A DNA stretch of 64,000 bases from NCBI GenBank assembly GCA_037576195.1, contig CM075102.1:40420745-40484744 (forward strand), given 5' to 3'. The stretch comes from Phytoseiulus persimilis. Lineage: Eukaryota; Arthropoda; Arachnida; Mesostigmata; Phytoseiidae. Shown one piece after another: positions 10,624 to 25,000 of this stretch; positions within the stretch are counted from its first letter, which is position 1; every line of letters starts with the position of its first letter. The position numbers and the translations under genes are program-made. Below the pieces are notes generated by a model. The model saw nothing but the letters and a program-made list of their open reading frames with translations. It was not told the origin of the DNA and did no database searches.

Positions 10624-12647
10624 GAGTTTGCCAAGCGGTCCGTCGATCACTTCTAGCGGTCGATTTTACGCTCTCGCTTTCGAAGCACGTGTGCCGAATT
10701 TGAGGCGGGTGACCAAGCGACGTGGAGGAGCCCTGAACTTAGTTCAGACTGTGCAGGATCGGTGAACAATAGTGTCAGTGACATGGCGGCTGAGCTTTTC
10801 TAACTGGACGGAGAGAGAGCTCAGTCTCAAGAGTTCTTCCACGGCGTTTCGCTTTCAGCCACAGGCAAACTGCCACGCAAGGGTCATTTCATCAGCTCTG
10901 TGTCCGTTTCTGGAGTTTTTCCCGATCGCAATGATTTCACCGCTTCGACTCGAAGTAGAAGATCTTGCTGCTCCCAACATGACCCACCGCCGCACTGGTT
11001 CACTGTGGAAATACCTCCCATTGTGTTGTAAGTAGAGAGACTCCGACAGAAGGAACCTTCAGCAACGATTCGAGCCCTTATTCTTAGATTATGGATCGCC
11101 TGATGAATGAACTCTTCCGCTTGCAGACATTTATTGGGAACGTTCTTGGCTCTCCTGGCTGGCTTGTTCCTCAGTGTAGGGGGGCTAGCCATCGGGGAAA
11201 TAAAAACTTTGAAACCGCTCGAAATCAGCGGTTTACGGAGCACCCTCGCCTGTGTCTACCTGATTCCTCTCCTCCTCTACTTCAGACCAAAGCATGAGTA
11301 TGATTTGCGTGGAATAGTTTCATTTCTCCGGGGATGTTCCCATGTGGAGAGAGCTTCACGAATCCTGAATTCCATTCCAGCTTCGGGAAGATCATGATGC
11401 TCGAGACGTTTGGAGTGTCGTTGGTTTTCTGTGTCAAATTCGTGACATTCAGCGTTGGCAGCACCCTCCTTCCGTTGTCAGAATTCTCATTGCTCTGCAA
11501 TACAGTGCCCGTGTTCACAGCATTATTCGGCTGCGTTCTTCTCGCCGAAAAATGTGGCTTCAGAGAGTGGTTGAGTTGTCTTATCGTGATGCTGGGAGTT
11601 GCGACAACCTTCGCGCCCAAGATTTTAGAGGGTACGTCACAAGCTCGATTCTGATTCTGATAGACGTGGGTTCCTCAACTGAGCGTTGTGGAGGAACGCC
11701 TATCTCAAGACTTTATCTTCTCAACGAAGGGCCCACTTCTTCTGAAGTGGAAGCTGCCAAAATGACCGAAAACACCGAAGGATACATCATCACGGCGTTG
11801 TCCGCTTTGAGCAATGCGGCTGCGCTCTGCTGGCTTCGTCGACTCAAAGAGGTGAGCTGTGCGTCAAATAGTTAGAGGGGAACTGGAAGGGTCGATTTCG
11901 GCGGAACTCATCGTTACAACCCTAACTACAGGTGCACTCTCTGCTGATCTCCTTCTACGCGTGTTTCGTTACCGCAGTCATATCCTTGGCCCTTTCATTC
12001 ATCTCTGGGGAGTACAGGTCAGGCTTCTGGTTATCGGAGTACAAACAACGGAATCACTCGCATAGCCAGAGGCATCCATTCGAAATACGCACAAGTGTTC
12101 CTACACCAAGACATCCGGAGGGATCGCGAATTTTTCCTTTTGATTTCAGACCACCGACGGACAGGAACGATATGCTGCTCGTCGCCTTGGCAGCACTCTG
12201 TATGTTGTGTCAGGCTTTGCTCCCTGCGATCGCGTGCTCATTGACGCAAGCGTCCCGGGTAGCCGTGGCCATGACGTTCTCGGTCGTTTTCGCTTTCCTC
12301 CTGCAAGCGGTATTCGAAGGAACGCAGCCTACAGTCTACGCAATCGGCGGTGAGTGGGAATTGAAGGTCTGAAGTATAAGCGCAGTGCCGAGGAAGATTC
12401 GCCCATGCAGCTCAGTCCCCTTCCAGTACCGAAAGTTGGGAATTTGAGTTATACAGAGACATCTGAGGTAACAACCCTGACGGCGTCTTATATTCCTCTT
12501 CTAGGTGGATTCCTTATCGTCGTGGCCATGGTGGTTGGAAACTCGCCTTGCGGCGATGAGAATGATGACGGACTGCTCAAAGACGACAGTTTAACGAGGA
12601 GCACCCGCTACGGGAGCATGAACGCAGCTATGGACAACGTACGATGA
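10624..12647 (+). CDS. SLC35G-type drug/metabolite transporter (EamA repeats)
   Basis: This is a multi-pass membrane carrier of the DMT superfamily; the closest match I know is the SLC35G1 group, and the substrate is not predictable. Well-supported exons are 10825-11027, 11127-11297, 11381-11631, 11730-11851, 11932-12017, 12150-12349 and 12505-12647. Their phases agree and the stop is TGA. The first transmembrane helix is LLGTFLALLAGLFLSVGG, followed by the conserved EI-S-R pattern (LEISGLR). Later helices include VPVFTALFGCVLLAEK and, in the second repeat, ALLPAIACSLTQASRVAVAM. The tail is short, acidic and cytosolic. An upstream exon ending at 10773 fits a 51-base intron with a CTAAC branch site; the true start is not found. 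The fourth exon could instead begin at 11664, but that would need a 32-base intron, which is improbable. Confidence 0.8.
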
Positions 12648-14169
12648 CCTCGAACATTTTGTTCGAGACTCTGGGATCTGTCGCATCCGTAACGATAAAA
12701 TGCCAGCTTTCGAATAAGATTCTAGCAACATCTTAAACGGCAGCATCCGTTATGGGAGATTGCTTCGTGAAGCGTGAGAACGTTATTTTTTTATATTTCC
12801 AACGAAGTGTTGAGCTATTGGAGACGCCGCCAAATCATTGTCGGGGACGACGTCATCGCACATATAATTGCTCACCACAGCAAAGTGAGACAGACGCCGA
12901 CTCAACTTGGACCAGATGAGTTTCCCGCAATTAGACAAGCACACTTGACAGACACATGCGCGATTCGGCTACCGGTAACCGAATCGGGCGCTGTGACGAC
13001 GTAAATCCTTGAGTGGAGGACTCTCATTTGGAGCGAAAATGTGATAGAGTTTGTATATAGTGTACATTGAACTCGACACTTTGGCTTGATGGTCAGTGCG
13101 TCCAGGTACACCACGCAGCGACGGCGCGGACTCGGTTTTTTTCCACTTGAGACGCGAATAAATGTTAAAAACTTTCCGTACCTCTTCAATGCCTGGAGAC
13201 TCTAAGTACGTCATTTCAATCCCGAACTACTCTAACTTCAGCTGCCTTCCCCGCGTCTGGATTTAGCGATGAGCACGGGAAAGAGGAGGCGTAGACTAGA
13301 ACCGCTGCTGACGACTAAAGTTCACATCGCGAATGGAAATTATGGAACAACTGGTCAATCATGCATGAATTTACGGCCTCTGGTTCGGTGTGGCGTCGAT
13401 TCCTGTGGATCGAATAGGAAGTTGGGGGACAATCGATGATCGATAGGGATGCGCTTCGCACTTCGCGATTTCAACCATCCGAAGTCTACCGCTGTCGAAG
13501 TGTGAATATGACCAGGAAATCGGCACACGATTGTCGGTTCCCTTCGTTCGATGACAGCACAAATACGGAATCTTAGAAGTTGGCGGAACGACGAAGTGTC
13601 GCGCCGACTTAAACTCTTAGATTCTGCGGGCTTCTGCCCCTCAGCCCATTGCGGCTGAGAAGCGAAGAAAGTTGCCCCGTCCGGCAACGGTGACGTCCCC
13701 CATTCCTTCCTTCTTCATTGGGCAAACAGAGGACCGCTTGAAGAGGGAAGCGTCCGAGCAGTATACGAGCAGCAAACTAGCGAGAGCGCAGTGCTGAAAC
13801 GACGAGGGGTCGCCTCTCAAGTCGAGAACCATGGCTTTCCACTCTCAGTCAGCTGGCCTTCCCCTCTCCTCTGCACGTGCTGTTGGCATCTAGATGAAGA
13901 AACCTAGTTCCACACTCAGATATTCACCGGAAATTCGCGATCATGTGCGCAGCATCAGTGCGACGGGATTGATTTCTGGAAACTATAGCTCTGCTACAAA
14001 GCATTATTTCCGCTCAGCAGATTTCCTCGATGGCTCCCCCTATTGGATAATATTCTGCATGTAGCCCTATAAGGCCGGAACCCGTGTGAGAGAAACCTGT
14101 GCACTTCAATCGAAGAAACTAAGCCTCCGAAGACCCAAGAACCGGGGGAGACTACCAGCGGTCTGTCAG
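12648..14169. other. Intergenic, no gene recognised
   Basis: This stretch lies between the transporter stop and the TARBP1-like start. It contains only short frames with no domain content on either strand. A 110-codon - strand frame at 13355-13687 looks random. The promoter and 5' leader of the TARBP1-like gene presumably lie at the right end. Confidence 0.45.
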
Positions 14170-17100
14170 ATGGAAGAGGTTTTTGGAGAGATTGTCGACT
14201 CTGCGAGGTTACACTCCTGTGTAAAATCGTCTCTGGGCAATGTGGAGAGGCTTCGAAAACTTGAACGTTTCTTCGCGAATGATGACCACCTGTATTCTTT
14301 ACTCGAAGAAGAACTGCTCAAGCTTCTCGGATATTGCGAGGATGATGTCTACATGCAGTGGTTGTGCGGGACATTGAACACGCTCCGCTCACCGGAATGG
14401 ATTAACAGAAAACAGCGACTGATAGCTGCGATCTGTGTACGTTTCATTTTGAAGCCGGCCTGTGAGGACTCTGGTTTCTCGGTGTTGAGGGCTCATCGTT
14501 TGATGGATCGAAATGCTCGGAGTTGCCATGCTCCAAGGCGCTTGAACTAGGTGTTCTATTCCAGGATGTGAGTTTTTCAGGTGGTCCCAGTTTAGTGGGA
14601 TTAGCTCTGAAATCTAGGATACTCGACAAAGAAGAAATCATTGGAGCCTCGAACCAGCTTCCGCTCAGCGTTTTGCTCCAAGCTCTGCGATGCATACGCG
14701 ACGAAGATTTCGTTCTGGATGTCGCCGGTCGTCTGACAGATGAAAGTCTTCTGTGAGTTGGGGGGATGAGGAGATACGAGTTCCCGGCACAATATCTGAA
14801 CGGACCCCACCAAGGCATTGCTTTTGGCAGACGATATGAGGGGGGGAACTCAGTCGATGATCAAGAGTCTGTTTGCAGAATCATGTTCCTCGTCCATGCT
14901 ATGCATACAAATCCCGAAGCCATTGAGCATTACTTATCAAAGCCGGAATGTTTACCGGAACTGAACAGAGCACTGTACAAGTGCTACGACAGTCACGACC
15001 CTTCGCTTCGAAGGTTTTCTCTGGCCCTCCTGAAAGTATACCTGGAGACCGTGGGGGCATTAAATGCAGACCTTATCGTCGATATGCTGACTGTCGCCGA
15101 ACAGAAGCAAGTACACCTCGTAGAACCTGTAAGTTGGAGCAGGATGGGAGCAAGGGAAATCAGGGCGGTGGAGCGAAACAGCCTCGAGAATGACGAATTC
15201 CCTCCTTATTCATTATTCCAGGTTTTGAATTTATTCGTGAACGCCGTCCGAACTTCTGAGTGGTCTGAAGTTCCGTGGACCTCGTTGGTTTTCCGACGCT
15301 TGTTCAACCATCAGACCACCTGGGTTAAAATGCAGAGTCTGCGTTCCTTCTTTGAATCGACTGAATTTCACCGCAAAGTCTTCCAAACTCACCATGAAAT
15401 CTTCTTCTGCGATTCGCTCCTGGATTCTCTGGATAACGTTGCGTTGTACTCAAGGTAAATCCTCACAGAATCTGTCGGGATCTCCGAGAATCGACGCCTG
15501 TTCGTAATTCTCGGCCCCACCGATGATTCCGATTTCCCGTGACCTATTTTCGGTGCGTTTCAGAGAACCAAACTCACGGATCGGCTCTGCTGCCGTGATC
15601 GGAAAATGCCTCCGAGAGTGGATGGCGGGACTGCAGAAAAATATTGACCAAGAGATATTCGACGTGTTCCTCGCCGCTTTCGTTAGGGCTGTTTGCTCAA
15701 GATCTAAATGGAGCTCAGTTGCACTGCTCTATGTTTCGGAAGCCATATTGAGCTTGAAACCGCGACCTATCCTAGACGACTTGACTCCGATCTCCACCGG
15801 GTTGACCCTGTGGCCTTTCCAGGAGCCTCTGCTCAAGAAAGTTATTACAAGGTATTGGCTGCAGATCGGATGCAGGTTCTCCCGCTTGGTTCCCACTGAT
15901 AAGCTTGCGGACTTCATCAATATCTTCATCGAAGATTGCGAGTGTGTAAGGGACTTCATCGAGGTAATACGACGACCGCAATCAACGCCAGTGGACATTT
16001 GCTCTGTGATTTGGTCCGGGGGTCAAACGGCGGGAACATTCCATGCTCGCTTCGAGAACAATGTCGAGCTCTGGTTGAGTGTGTGCCGAGTCAAGAACTT
16101 GGCCACCATTCGGCCTGATCTCAAAAAGATCCTCAGCTCGCAGAGCTCATTACGCTACGCAATCGCCGTGCTGAACGAGGGAACCTGTGATGACCGAGTC
16201 AAGAGAGCCGTTTTTGAAGTGTTGTCCCTTTGTGATTTTGATCATTGCTCGCTGACAGAGACGCTTCGTGACTCCAAGCCGAGCTGGATATTCTTCTGTC
16301 TGTGGGCTTCCCGATGTCCCGAACCCGATCAATCTGTGATGAAAAAATATATGAGTTTGCTCTCGTTGGAAGAAGAAGTCGCCTCGCTCCTATCGTCCGA
16401 TTTAGCTCCTCATGTTTTTGACTGCATCGCCGAACTCTGTAAATCTCATCCAGAGAATTCCATAGATCTGCTAGATTTCGTGGGCAGTGCCCTACCTCTG
16501 GCGCCCCGAGCTGTGACGCCTTCTCTTCTGCGGCTTCTTCTCGCGAATTTGCATCGCCAATCTCCTGCGGACTCGGCTATCACGAGAATCGTTCGTCTGG
16601 CCTGGCAATCTAGTCTCGAAACACGCCGGGCAACTTCTCTATTTGCTGAGTGCGCCGAGGTTTTCCTCGGAATTTTCTTCCACCCATCGACCGCTGTCGT
16701 CTGGAAGAGCGGTCTTCAAAGCTTGTTCCAAGACCTGGAGAGCTTTGTCATGAACATGGCTTGGTTCGGGGAGAAATTTTACGGGGCCATGATCCAGCTC
16801 TTGAGGACGCATCCGGATTTCATCGCTGTACTCCCTGGAAAAGTTGCCGAAGGCATCTGCTACGGCCCTATTTTCCGAAAAGATCAGAAGGTCGTTCTGG
16901 ACACGGAGAACTACGTCTTGGCAACGCACAAAGACCCAGAGCTCGCTGATCTCAGTGAATGTCGATCGGCAGTGAGCGTTAGAGCGAAGTGCATCAGCTA
17001 TGTGAGGAGCCTGGACCCATCGAAGGCCGAGCTAGTCATTAGCGGAATCCATGCGCTGGACACGGCTGTGTCCTCTACACGAAAAAGGTACCGAGCCTGT

Positions 17101-18934
17101 CGATGAAATCTCTGTTCAGGGTCGTAGCTTCTGAGATCACTGATACCACGGAGACCCAATCTATAGGATCCGTTCATCTACTTCTTTTCCAGTAGAATTT
17201 TATCGTTTCCTCCAGGTACTTCAACAACTCTAACATTCATCGGGTGAAAACGAGAGCGTGGCAGGCCAATCTCGTCCTATTGGATTCGGATTTCCCCGTC
17301 AAGAGGGACATTTTAGATAGCATACTCGATCAATTAATGAATGAATCCCATCAAATGACGGTCCGAATCTTCATGGAATGGTGCGCTGTCAAAATCCTTC
17401 TGACTACCGAAACACGAAGCGCGTCGATCGAGACAATTGTGTCTGCGATCGAGAAGGTGAGCGCCTACTCTTCTCAAAAAGCCTCGAGACCGCAATTTCA
17501 GCGGGAAACTCTCATTCCTGACTCTTTCTCAGTCGGAAAGCTGTTGTGATGGAATTTGTCACTTGTTACACACGCTGCGTTCATAGCGTTGATGAGCAGA
17601 CTTCATCCTGATTATCGAGCATCTTTGCAGGCTTCTGAGGAGCGGATCGGATGCATCTGTTCATACCTGAACATACTGATGCACCTCTGCTGCGCTGCAA
17701 ACGACTGCAGTTTGGTGTCAAGTTGTGTGCCAGTGGTTTTGCCGTGGACGATGTGTCAGCATTTTGCGGTGCGGCTTCACGCTCAATTCATCTTCAAACG
17801 AGTTCTCGAACTTTGTCGATGCCCGACGAACTGCAATTCCCAGTTTGAGCCTCAGCTGATGGCGTTGACGAAGGTTATCAATTACGGAGGCGGCGCTAAG
17901 AACGCCACGAAGTTGCACAAGGACTTCTATATGGCCCAATGCGTGGTGACGGAGTGCGAAACGTACGATCTTATTTTCGATAAGATACCGCGAGCTTACG
18001 GGATATCCGATGTGGACTGCATCCCAGCGGAAATGTTCGTGTTCGACGCAAAGTACTCTAGGAACTCCGATCGCGAGATCGAGACTGAAATCCAGCTCGA
18101 GGTAGGCTCGTTACACGCTCTGACCGGAATGCTAAAGACACGGCCTGATATTGAGCATCGACTCGAGGAAGCTCTTCCTTCCACTTCCAGGTTCTACGCG
18201 AAGACGGCGAACGCCCTGACGAGACGACAGTGGTCCATGAGAGCAATTTCCAACGCAAAATCGTTCCAGTGACTGCTCTCTTCGAGGGAGACCGCCACCC
18301 GAGTTTGAATAGCAAGGATGGATTGATTGTTGTGGCATCCCTGATTGACCGACTCCCGAACCTCGGCGGCATAAGCCGAACATGCGAGATTTTCGGTGTT
18401 TCTGAGCTCGTCTTGCCGAACCTCAGGATGCTTGAAACGAAAGAGTTCCAAAATCTATCTGTATCCTCGCACCAATGGCTGCCGATACGAGGTGTTGGTT
18501 CGCAATCGATCGAAACTTATCTGAGAGAGAAGAGGAAGGACGGATACACCTTGATCGGAGTGGAACAAACAGCGAAGAGCGTATCTCTAGAAAAGTTCCG
18601 TTTCCCGAAAAAATCACTCCTTCTCCTAGGGTGAGCAGTTCCGGGCACTCGACTCCAGAATTCTTGAAACCTAAGAGTTGCTGTTACTGTCCGTAGTCAA
18701 TCGATGCGATGAACGATCTCTTTTCCGTCTTCTCATAGTCTCGCGCCGAATTTCATAACCAGGTCCTCTTCGGTTTTCAGCAACGAGAAGGAAGGCATGC
18801 CGCTGTATCTCATTCACCTAATGGATACCTGCGTCGAGATCCCTCAGCAGGGTGTTGTTCGATCCCTCAACGTCCATGTTTCTGCCGCGGTACTCGTTTG
18901 GGAGTATCGGAAGCAATTCTTGGACGCGACGTGA
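14170..18934 (+). CDS. TARBP1-like tRNA (guanosine-2'-O)-methyltransferase
   Basis: Family members 2'-O-methylate the tRNA D-loop guanosine (G18) with S-adenosylmethionine; yeast Trm3 and human TARBP1 are the relatives. Nine exons give 1271 aa: 14170-14436, 14565-14752, 14831-15128, 15222-15454, 15564-17087, 17216-17456, 17631-18101, 18191-18630, 18781-18934. Every junction is GT-AG and the total length is a whole number of codons. The first about 1070 residues form a helical-repeat region typical of the family. The C-terminal 190 or so are the trefoil-knot SpoU domain: motif 1 NLGGISRTCEIFG, motif 2 LLLLGNEKEGMP, and motif 3 EIPQQGVVRSLNVHVSAA. Human TARBP1 is about 1620 aa, so this protein has a shorter N-terminal part. 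The Met at 14170 is the first in a good exon, but an upstream exon cannot be excluded. Confidence 0.93.
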
Positions 18935-19044
18935 AAGAATGTGAGAGCTACATTTGGCATCAAATCCGCCCGTGTGCCGAATATTGATATAAATTATCCG
19001 GGCTGGAGCCGACGACGCTTCTCTGGCTCGCGGGAAATCTGCTT

Positions 19045-19050
19045 ATTAAA
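19045..19050 (+). terminator. Candidate poly(A) signal, TARBP1-like gene
   Basis: ATTAAA lies 111 bases after the stop codon of the TARBP1-like gene. It is a common variant of AATAAA and the closest such hexamer downstream. Confidence 0.4.
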
Positions 19051-22000
19051 TGTTGTCTCAAACGACGCTCTGTTGAGTGTGCGTCAGGTTTTTCAGGTTT
19101 ATATTCTCAGGATAATGTAGGAGCTCCAGAGCGCCCGACTCCAGAATCGTATTTCACATCCCGAAAATCATGATATGAGCAACCCATTTTGAAAACATAA
19201 CGGAAATCCCCGGCGGATATATTCGGGACTACTCACTCCCGAGAATCATAGAGTTTTAGGAACACTGAACGACTTCTTAAGGAAGCCTTCCGAAGCCTCT
19301 CGGGGAAATCATCGGAACGCCTCAGTTCCATGGCATCCGCAGAGGCTTTATCGGCTATTTCCGAAATATCCTCCTTCCTCTTCAGTCGTGCGAGTGGTTT
19401 CCATTTCCTTGAGGTTACTCCCCATCGATATACTCATCCTCGGACTCTCTTTCACGAGACAAGACTAAAACCTGTGCGTGACCCTCACCTCAGAATGTGA
19501 GCCAGTATCTTGTCCTAAAATTCGTAGAAATGTCCCGCAGAGTCTATCTCACTGCGGTAAATGTTTCCAAACTCCTTGAACTGGTTTCATCTTGAACTCT
19601 AGTCTTCTACACCGCGCAACTCTCAGATGGGATCCAATGAGGTGGGTTGCGAGAGGGTGGCTCTCGCATGCGAGTCTCCCGCGAGCCGGGTCTGCCCTGT
19701 TGGAACACGATCGGGGAATCTTCCTCTGAGAGCCGAGTTCCTCCTACATGCAAGTCTCTCAGGAGCGAGTTCGACTATGGAATTCTCATGCTCCGTGCGA
19801 AGTTCCAACGAGTTCTCGCTGGAAAGCTGAAGTTTTCCAAGCCCCAGCTCGGATGGCCACCATATATGTACACGCTCACTGCCACACGTCAACATGTACA
19901 GGATCGGGAGAGGGATCCGATCGAGGTGGCGGGGGTTCGTTTCATCCTCTCTGAACAACCGGCCACAGCTGCCGAAATAACCCGGCACTACTTTTTGATG
20001 GACCGGACCGAATCAAGTCTCTACTCCACGCTGTTGCTCCGTTTGATATGTCTGGTTTTCCAGATGGTCGATCTTTGGAAGCGTTCTTGTGCCGCACGAA
20101 CGAACTCGATCGATTTCCTTGAACTCTGCAATGATTCCCTTGTTTCCATCGTCTTGACGAGAGAAATCCGGAGGACTGCTCCAGCTCGTTGTTAGGAGAG
20201 CATTCGGCCTCATTTCCGTCGGCTGCCAATAGGAGCAACGATTGCTCTCCAAACAAGAGGGTTAGTGCTCTGTGCAAGATCCCGATCGCTGCAAGAGACC
20301 TTCAGATGTCACTAGAGCCCCGCTCCCGATTCGCGAGCAATGGAAACGATTCAGGTTCGAGGTGCCTCAGCTAAGGAAGCGGAAATTGGATCCAAACTGA
20401 CTGAGTGCGTTTCACGATATGCATGCTGCCGCCACGCTCAATGCGACATGGTACTTCCGTATTAGCCAAACAGTGTTATGGCACGTCCCTGCGGCCTACG
20501 AGGTGTTGTTCACGCAATCGAGCATTGGATCAAGCTGATTGCACAGGTGTTCATTGCGCCTTTAATACATCTACTTGTGTCTATGTAAATAGAACATAAG
20601 GTCTCTCTGCCTCCGACGTGCTCCCAGGCCAAGGATGGATTTCGATTTTTGGCAGATCCCCAGGATGGACGCCCAACCCAGCACACCAACTCGACCTGGC
20701 CTGGACGACTGCTGAAACATTCCATAGAGTTCGATCCACGATCAGAAACGTGCCCTCGATGCCTTCGCCCCGTGAGCGCTCTCCGAGCCGTGGTATACGA
20801 GCGGCTCGATTTGTGCTCCTCGGTCCCATCTCTCTCAACGTGACCCGCGAATGCAGACACGATATGGCCGCATCGATAAGCCTCCAAAAGAGCGGTGTGA
20901 TGGCTCAGCTCGGATTCGCTCCCACATCATTTAGCTTGGTCAGATTTTCCGATACCCTATCATTTATCTGACAACCGTGACAGGAGTCAAACATTGACTC
21001 TGTTGTCTGTGGTTTCGAGTTTCTCTTCCGGTCGATTCCTCGAAGGAGCGACATCCGTTAGTTCCAATCAACGTCGAGAATAAAATTTATTGGGAACTTT
21101 ATCACAAATTCTGCTCTTGGCGTAGACGGAGGAGAGGAGAATCGTTGTTCACTGATTCTCGGAAGTTCCTGCGCAAAAGAGTTCAAAACGATCAAGGTCC
21201 TGTGGCATCACTGCCTACACACAGAGTCAGACAATCCTCAAAGGCTGAGGGATGTCATACTTCGAGAGGGAGAGCTGTTTTGAGGTCGCTCTCGCGGGTG
21301 CAAAACTGTGGGCTTGGTGACCCATGAGTGCATGTAGAAAACTGCGAAAAGTCAAATATAATCCCTCACTCGGGCAAATAAATCCAGGGTAAGATTCAGG
21401 CTCAAGCTCAAGGAATATTCCGGGAATCAACTCCAACCGATTTTCTACCCCTGCGATAACCATCACCGAGCGAGCTCCTGGAGACGAAGCCGCTCCGTTT
21501 ACTAGAGTTACCCACGTCTGATGTATGACGGCAACCTCGGCGATCCATTCAACTCAGACCATACATCTTCTCCGAGCTCTCGATCTCGCTCATTAATAAA
21601 GATTCGAATCTACATTGTAGATGAACAAGGCCCACCCAAATTCGGTGGTTTCCACGATGTCGTCGTTTTTCGGTAACACTTGATCGATAATCAGTTCTTT
21701 GAAGTCACAATATTGGAGTGATGAGTGGCAGACAAAATCCAGAAGCCCCTCGAGCTTCTCTTCTTTACGTCGAGGAGAATCGTGCGTCAACACAAGAGTG
21801 CGAATTCGGCTGGGCTCTATCTAACGCTGTCAGTATTGCACTTGCACGAATCGATCCGTACATTTATGATGTTCCGTTCATCAGAATCGACCTTCCGTCA
21901 ACGCCATGCATCAATGTAGAGAAATCACAGAGGACTCCGCGGAACAAGAGGTCCCACGTCGGCGCATCCCGACCATGGGTGATAAAGTAAAAATTGATGA

Positions 22001-22090
22001 TAATTCCAAGCTCAACATGGTGATCGCATTCCTGAGCTTGGTTGTAGATATGCATGGAAGGATCTGGGACGAACGGGTCGTGGATGCGCT
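19051..22090. other. Intergenic 3 kb between convergent genes
   Basis: The + strand TARBP1-like gene and the - strand FAAH2-like gene converge here, so the two ends carry their 3' UTRs. The longest frame is + strand 19647-20195 (182 codons). Its product shows no domain, and I do not treat it as a gene. No RNA gene or repeat was seen. Confidence 0.4.
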
Positions 22091-25000
22091 CTATGATTTA
22101 CCGCTCGGGTCCTGCCATCCTCCAAAAGTGCGCTCTATTTCCTCGGCAACGGCGAGACAAAGTCGATCCTGGTTTTGACCTGCCACCACCTGAATTCCGA
22201 CGGGCAGGCCTGAGTTTTCTCCAAGACGCACGTGGCACGCTGTCACGGGAACTTTGAGCACATTGAAAATGCCGGTGTACGAAAAATTGAAACCCTTGAA
22301 AATCGGGGTTCTATGTTTCGGCGCCGGCTCGGGATGCGTGGGACACAGGAAAACCGCGTCATTGTTGTTCAAGAGGCCGTGGAACTCTTCCTGTAGCTGT
22401 ATGCCCATCTCAACGAAACGACGGCTGGTCTGGAATGAAAGGGGAAAATTACGAAAACGTGGAGCTCCGTCCGCACGACCGAGATTCGGGAGGCTTCGAG
22501 CAAGTGACATCAGGATCATTCCCGGCGGAGACAGTCAATGTTCTTGAGCTCTAATGGAACACTGTTGTTCACCTCTGACTCCTTGGGCGGAAGGAACTTC
22601 TCTCCGACTGCGAGGCAGACCGCTGGCAACGTGTGCTTGGATTGTCCAGTTCCCCATTTCAGAACTTCCAAGACGGGATTGCCGATCGACGATCCGCTCT
22701 CTTTCAGCACGTCTATGAATTTCGGGCAATCGCCAGACATCATGAGGTGGTTCCAGATTTCGAAAGCGTAAGAGAGTGATGCGAAATATTTCTCTTCCGC
22801 TGGTCGCGAAGATAGCGTCGCGAGATGATCAACGACCTGTCGAGAACATACACCACTACTTTGAACGTTCGTCGGAAGGAAAGACCCGCATCTCGGAGGC
22901 GTAAAAATATCGCGAAAAGTTCAACTTCCCATGAAGGGAACTTTGGCGCCAAAAGTAGCTACTCACGTCTTGCAAAGCTCGGCGGACCTCGCTGCAAACG
23001 GGCGATATCAGGAAACTCCGGTCTTTGATCTCACGCATGAAGTAAACTTTAATTTTCCGTATATCAACGTTCTCTCCGAGTTTCAGGAGTTTCGAATTGT
23101 CTTCGCCAGCGAGAGCTATCATCATGGGTCGGAGATCTCTCGCGTAGCGGCACATCGGTCCCGTGCCGAGGAATTCGGCTTGGACGTCGACTATTTCCGG
23201 ATACTGTCCAGTGTTGGGAACGATATCTGTAAATTTGCATGGTATGGTATTCGGTCCAGTTTTGCATACAGGTCACATCCCGAACTTTCCGCATGTCGGG
23301 TACATTGGAGACTGAAGGGCAGACGGCGTTGAAGTAAAGCGCGGTGTGTGCGAGCTGCGCTTTATAAATTGTAGTTGTTGCCCGTATTGTACTCGGCACA
23401 GGCCACGGAGAAAAGGCTCTGAATGAAGCTTAATAATAACCAGCTCTAGCTGACAATGAGCTGCCCATACGAGAATATGGAGTCCTGCGTCCAGGAGCCC
23501 TAATGGTCCCGCCGGGAGAAAACTTTCATGCTTGAACTTTGGAAAAAACTTTGGAAGCACAAGAGCCGCCTTCTCGAGCCTGGTGTTCGTTTTGGCAGGT
23601 TATGCAGGACACCAGAGGAGACAAACAGGAATCGCAGAACTGACAAGTAGGAGCAATAAGGCTCAAACAATGATAAGAAACACCGATGCTATCCGATTCA
23701 CTCAGGAAGAACCGAATGGATGTCTCACTTACGTGGTGAGGGTTTGTGTCCGTAAATTCCATTGAAAAATGCCGGCATCCTGATACTACCTCCAATGTCA
23801 GTGCCGATTCCGATAACACTACCTGCTGATGCTAGGAGACTCCCCTCGCCTCCACTGCTGCCCCCAGCATTGCGCCGCAAGTCGTAAGGGTTTCTTGTGC
23901 GTCCGTGAACCTAGAACGGAATTATCGTGAGTGCGAGCTAGACGACGAATTTTCGACTGCTCGAAGATCTCAGCTCATTTCCACACGAGCTCGAGACGGG
24001 TTCGAACCTTGTTATTCGACTCCCACCACATGGCCATTTCCGAAACGTTCGTGATCGCTAGCGGGATCGCCCCGGCTTTCCGCATCATCTCGATTGCTCC
24101 GGCGTCCCTCTCAGAACGAACTCCTCGTCGCGATAGCAGCCCGACGTCGATTAGCATACCTGGAATATAATGAGTGCGTGTTGCTTCAACCAGAAACGCA
24201 AACAGAATCTGGAAAGCTCAAATCGACCCGCTGTAAAGCTCATATCATCTGGACCAAGGATTTTCAACCTTTCCCGTTCCTCGGCCCCCCGCGGAGTCAC
24301 CAGATGGCTCCAAGGCTCCCCACAAAGGAACAACAATGTCTCTCTATTCAAGTGCTGGTACCAACGCGCAGTTTGCAGTGTGCGTTGGTTCCCCACGAAC
24401 GTGAGGATATCACGCCTTCTCCGACCGGATCGGCGCGCCACCCCGCCTCAGAAACGCTCATCCAGATCATCTAGCTGAGGAAGCTCAAGTCCTCGTCACG
24501 GAGCAACGAGCTCAGAAAAGTCCCTGTATCAGCCCAGATTCAGAGAGGAGGAGTCAGCCTAAACAGCTCAAGTGACTCTTATTCCTTGGCTCCGCCAAAT
24601 CGCAATCCTACCTATGTATACAGTTGTTAGCGGGTCCACTAAACTCCGGTTGCCGCCAACGTCCCGCGAGCCTCCCAGTCACAGCATCAGTTTCATCAAG
24701 GATCAACAGGTCGTGCTGATCTCTCTCCTGCTTTCCGATTGCAGCAGCGTTCATCTACCCGGAAGACGCCGCGCGAGTCCAGAGATATGCTCGCAGGGAT
24801 TGCCAACCGTCAAATGCATTCCCGGAGAACCACGTCTCGGCATTTCGCAATTCGGACCACAAGACCGTGGAATGGACGCAGGTTCTATTATTCTCGGGCA
24901 TCTGGTCCCAGACGCCGACTTCGTCAGCAGATGGTCCCCAGGCGTCTGGCACGGGGGGGGGGGGGGCGACCTTCTGCTGGCACCCAACACCCGCAGCACA

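Noticed and set aside
11632-11663. 32-base intron in the SLC35G-like gene
   Set aside because: It would be in phase, but it is shorter than spliceosomal introns normally allow. A 98-base intron ending at 11729 has a better pyrimidine tract and also keeps phase.
17457-17630. Coding exon from 17534 or 17556 in the TARBP1-like gene
   Set aside because: Frames there either hit a stop or do not match the family. The acceptor TTTGCAG at 17630 gives correct phase and family alignment, so this stretch is intron.
19647-20195. 182-codon + strand frame
   Set aside because: There is no domain, no start context, overlapping antisense frames of similar length, and a Ser/Arg-rich random-looking composition.
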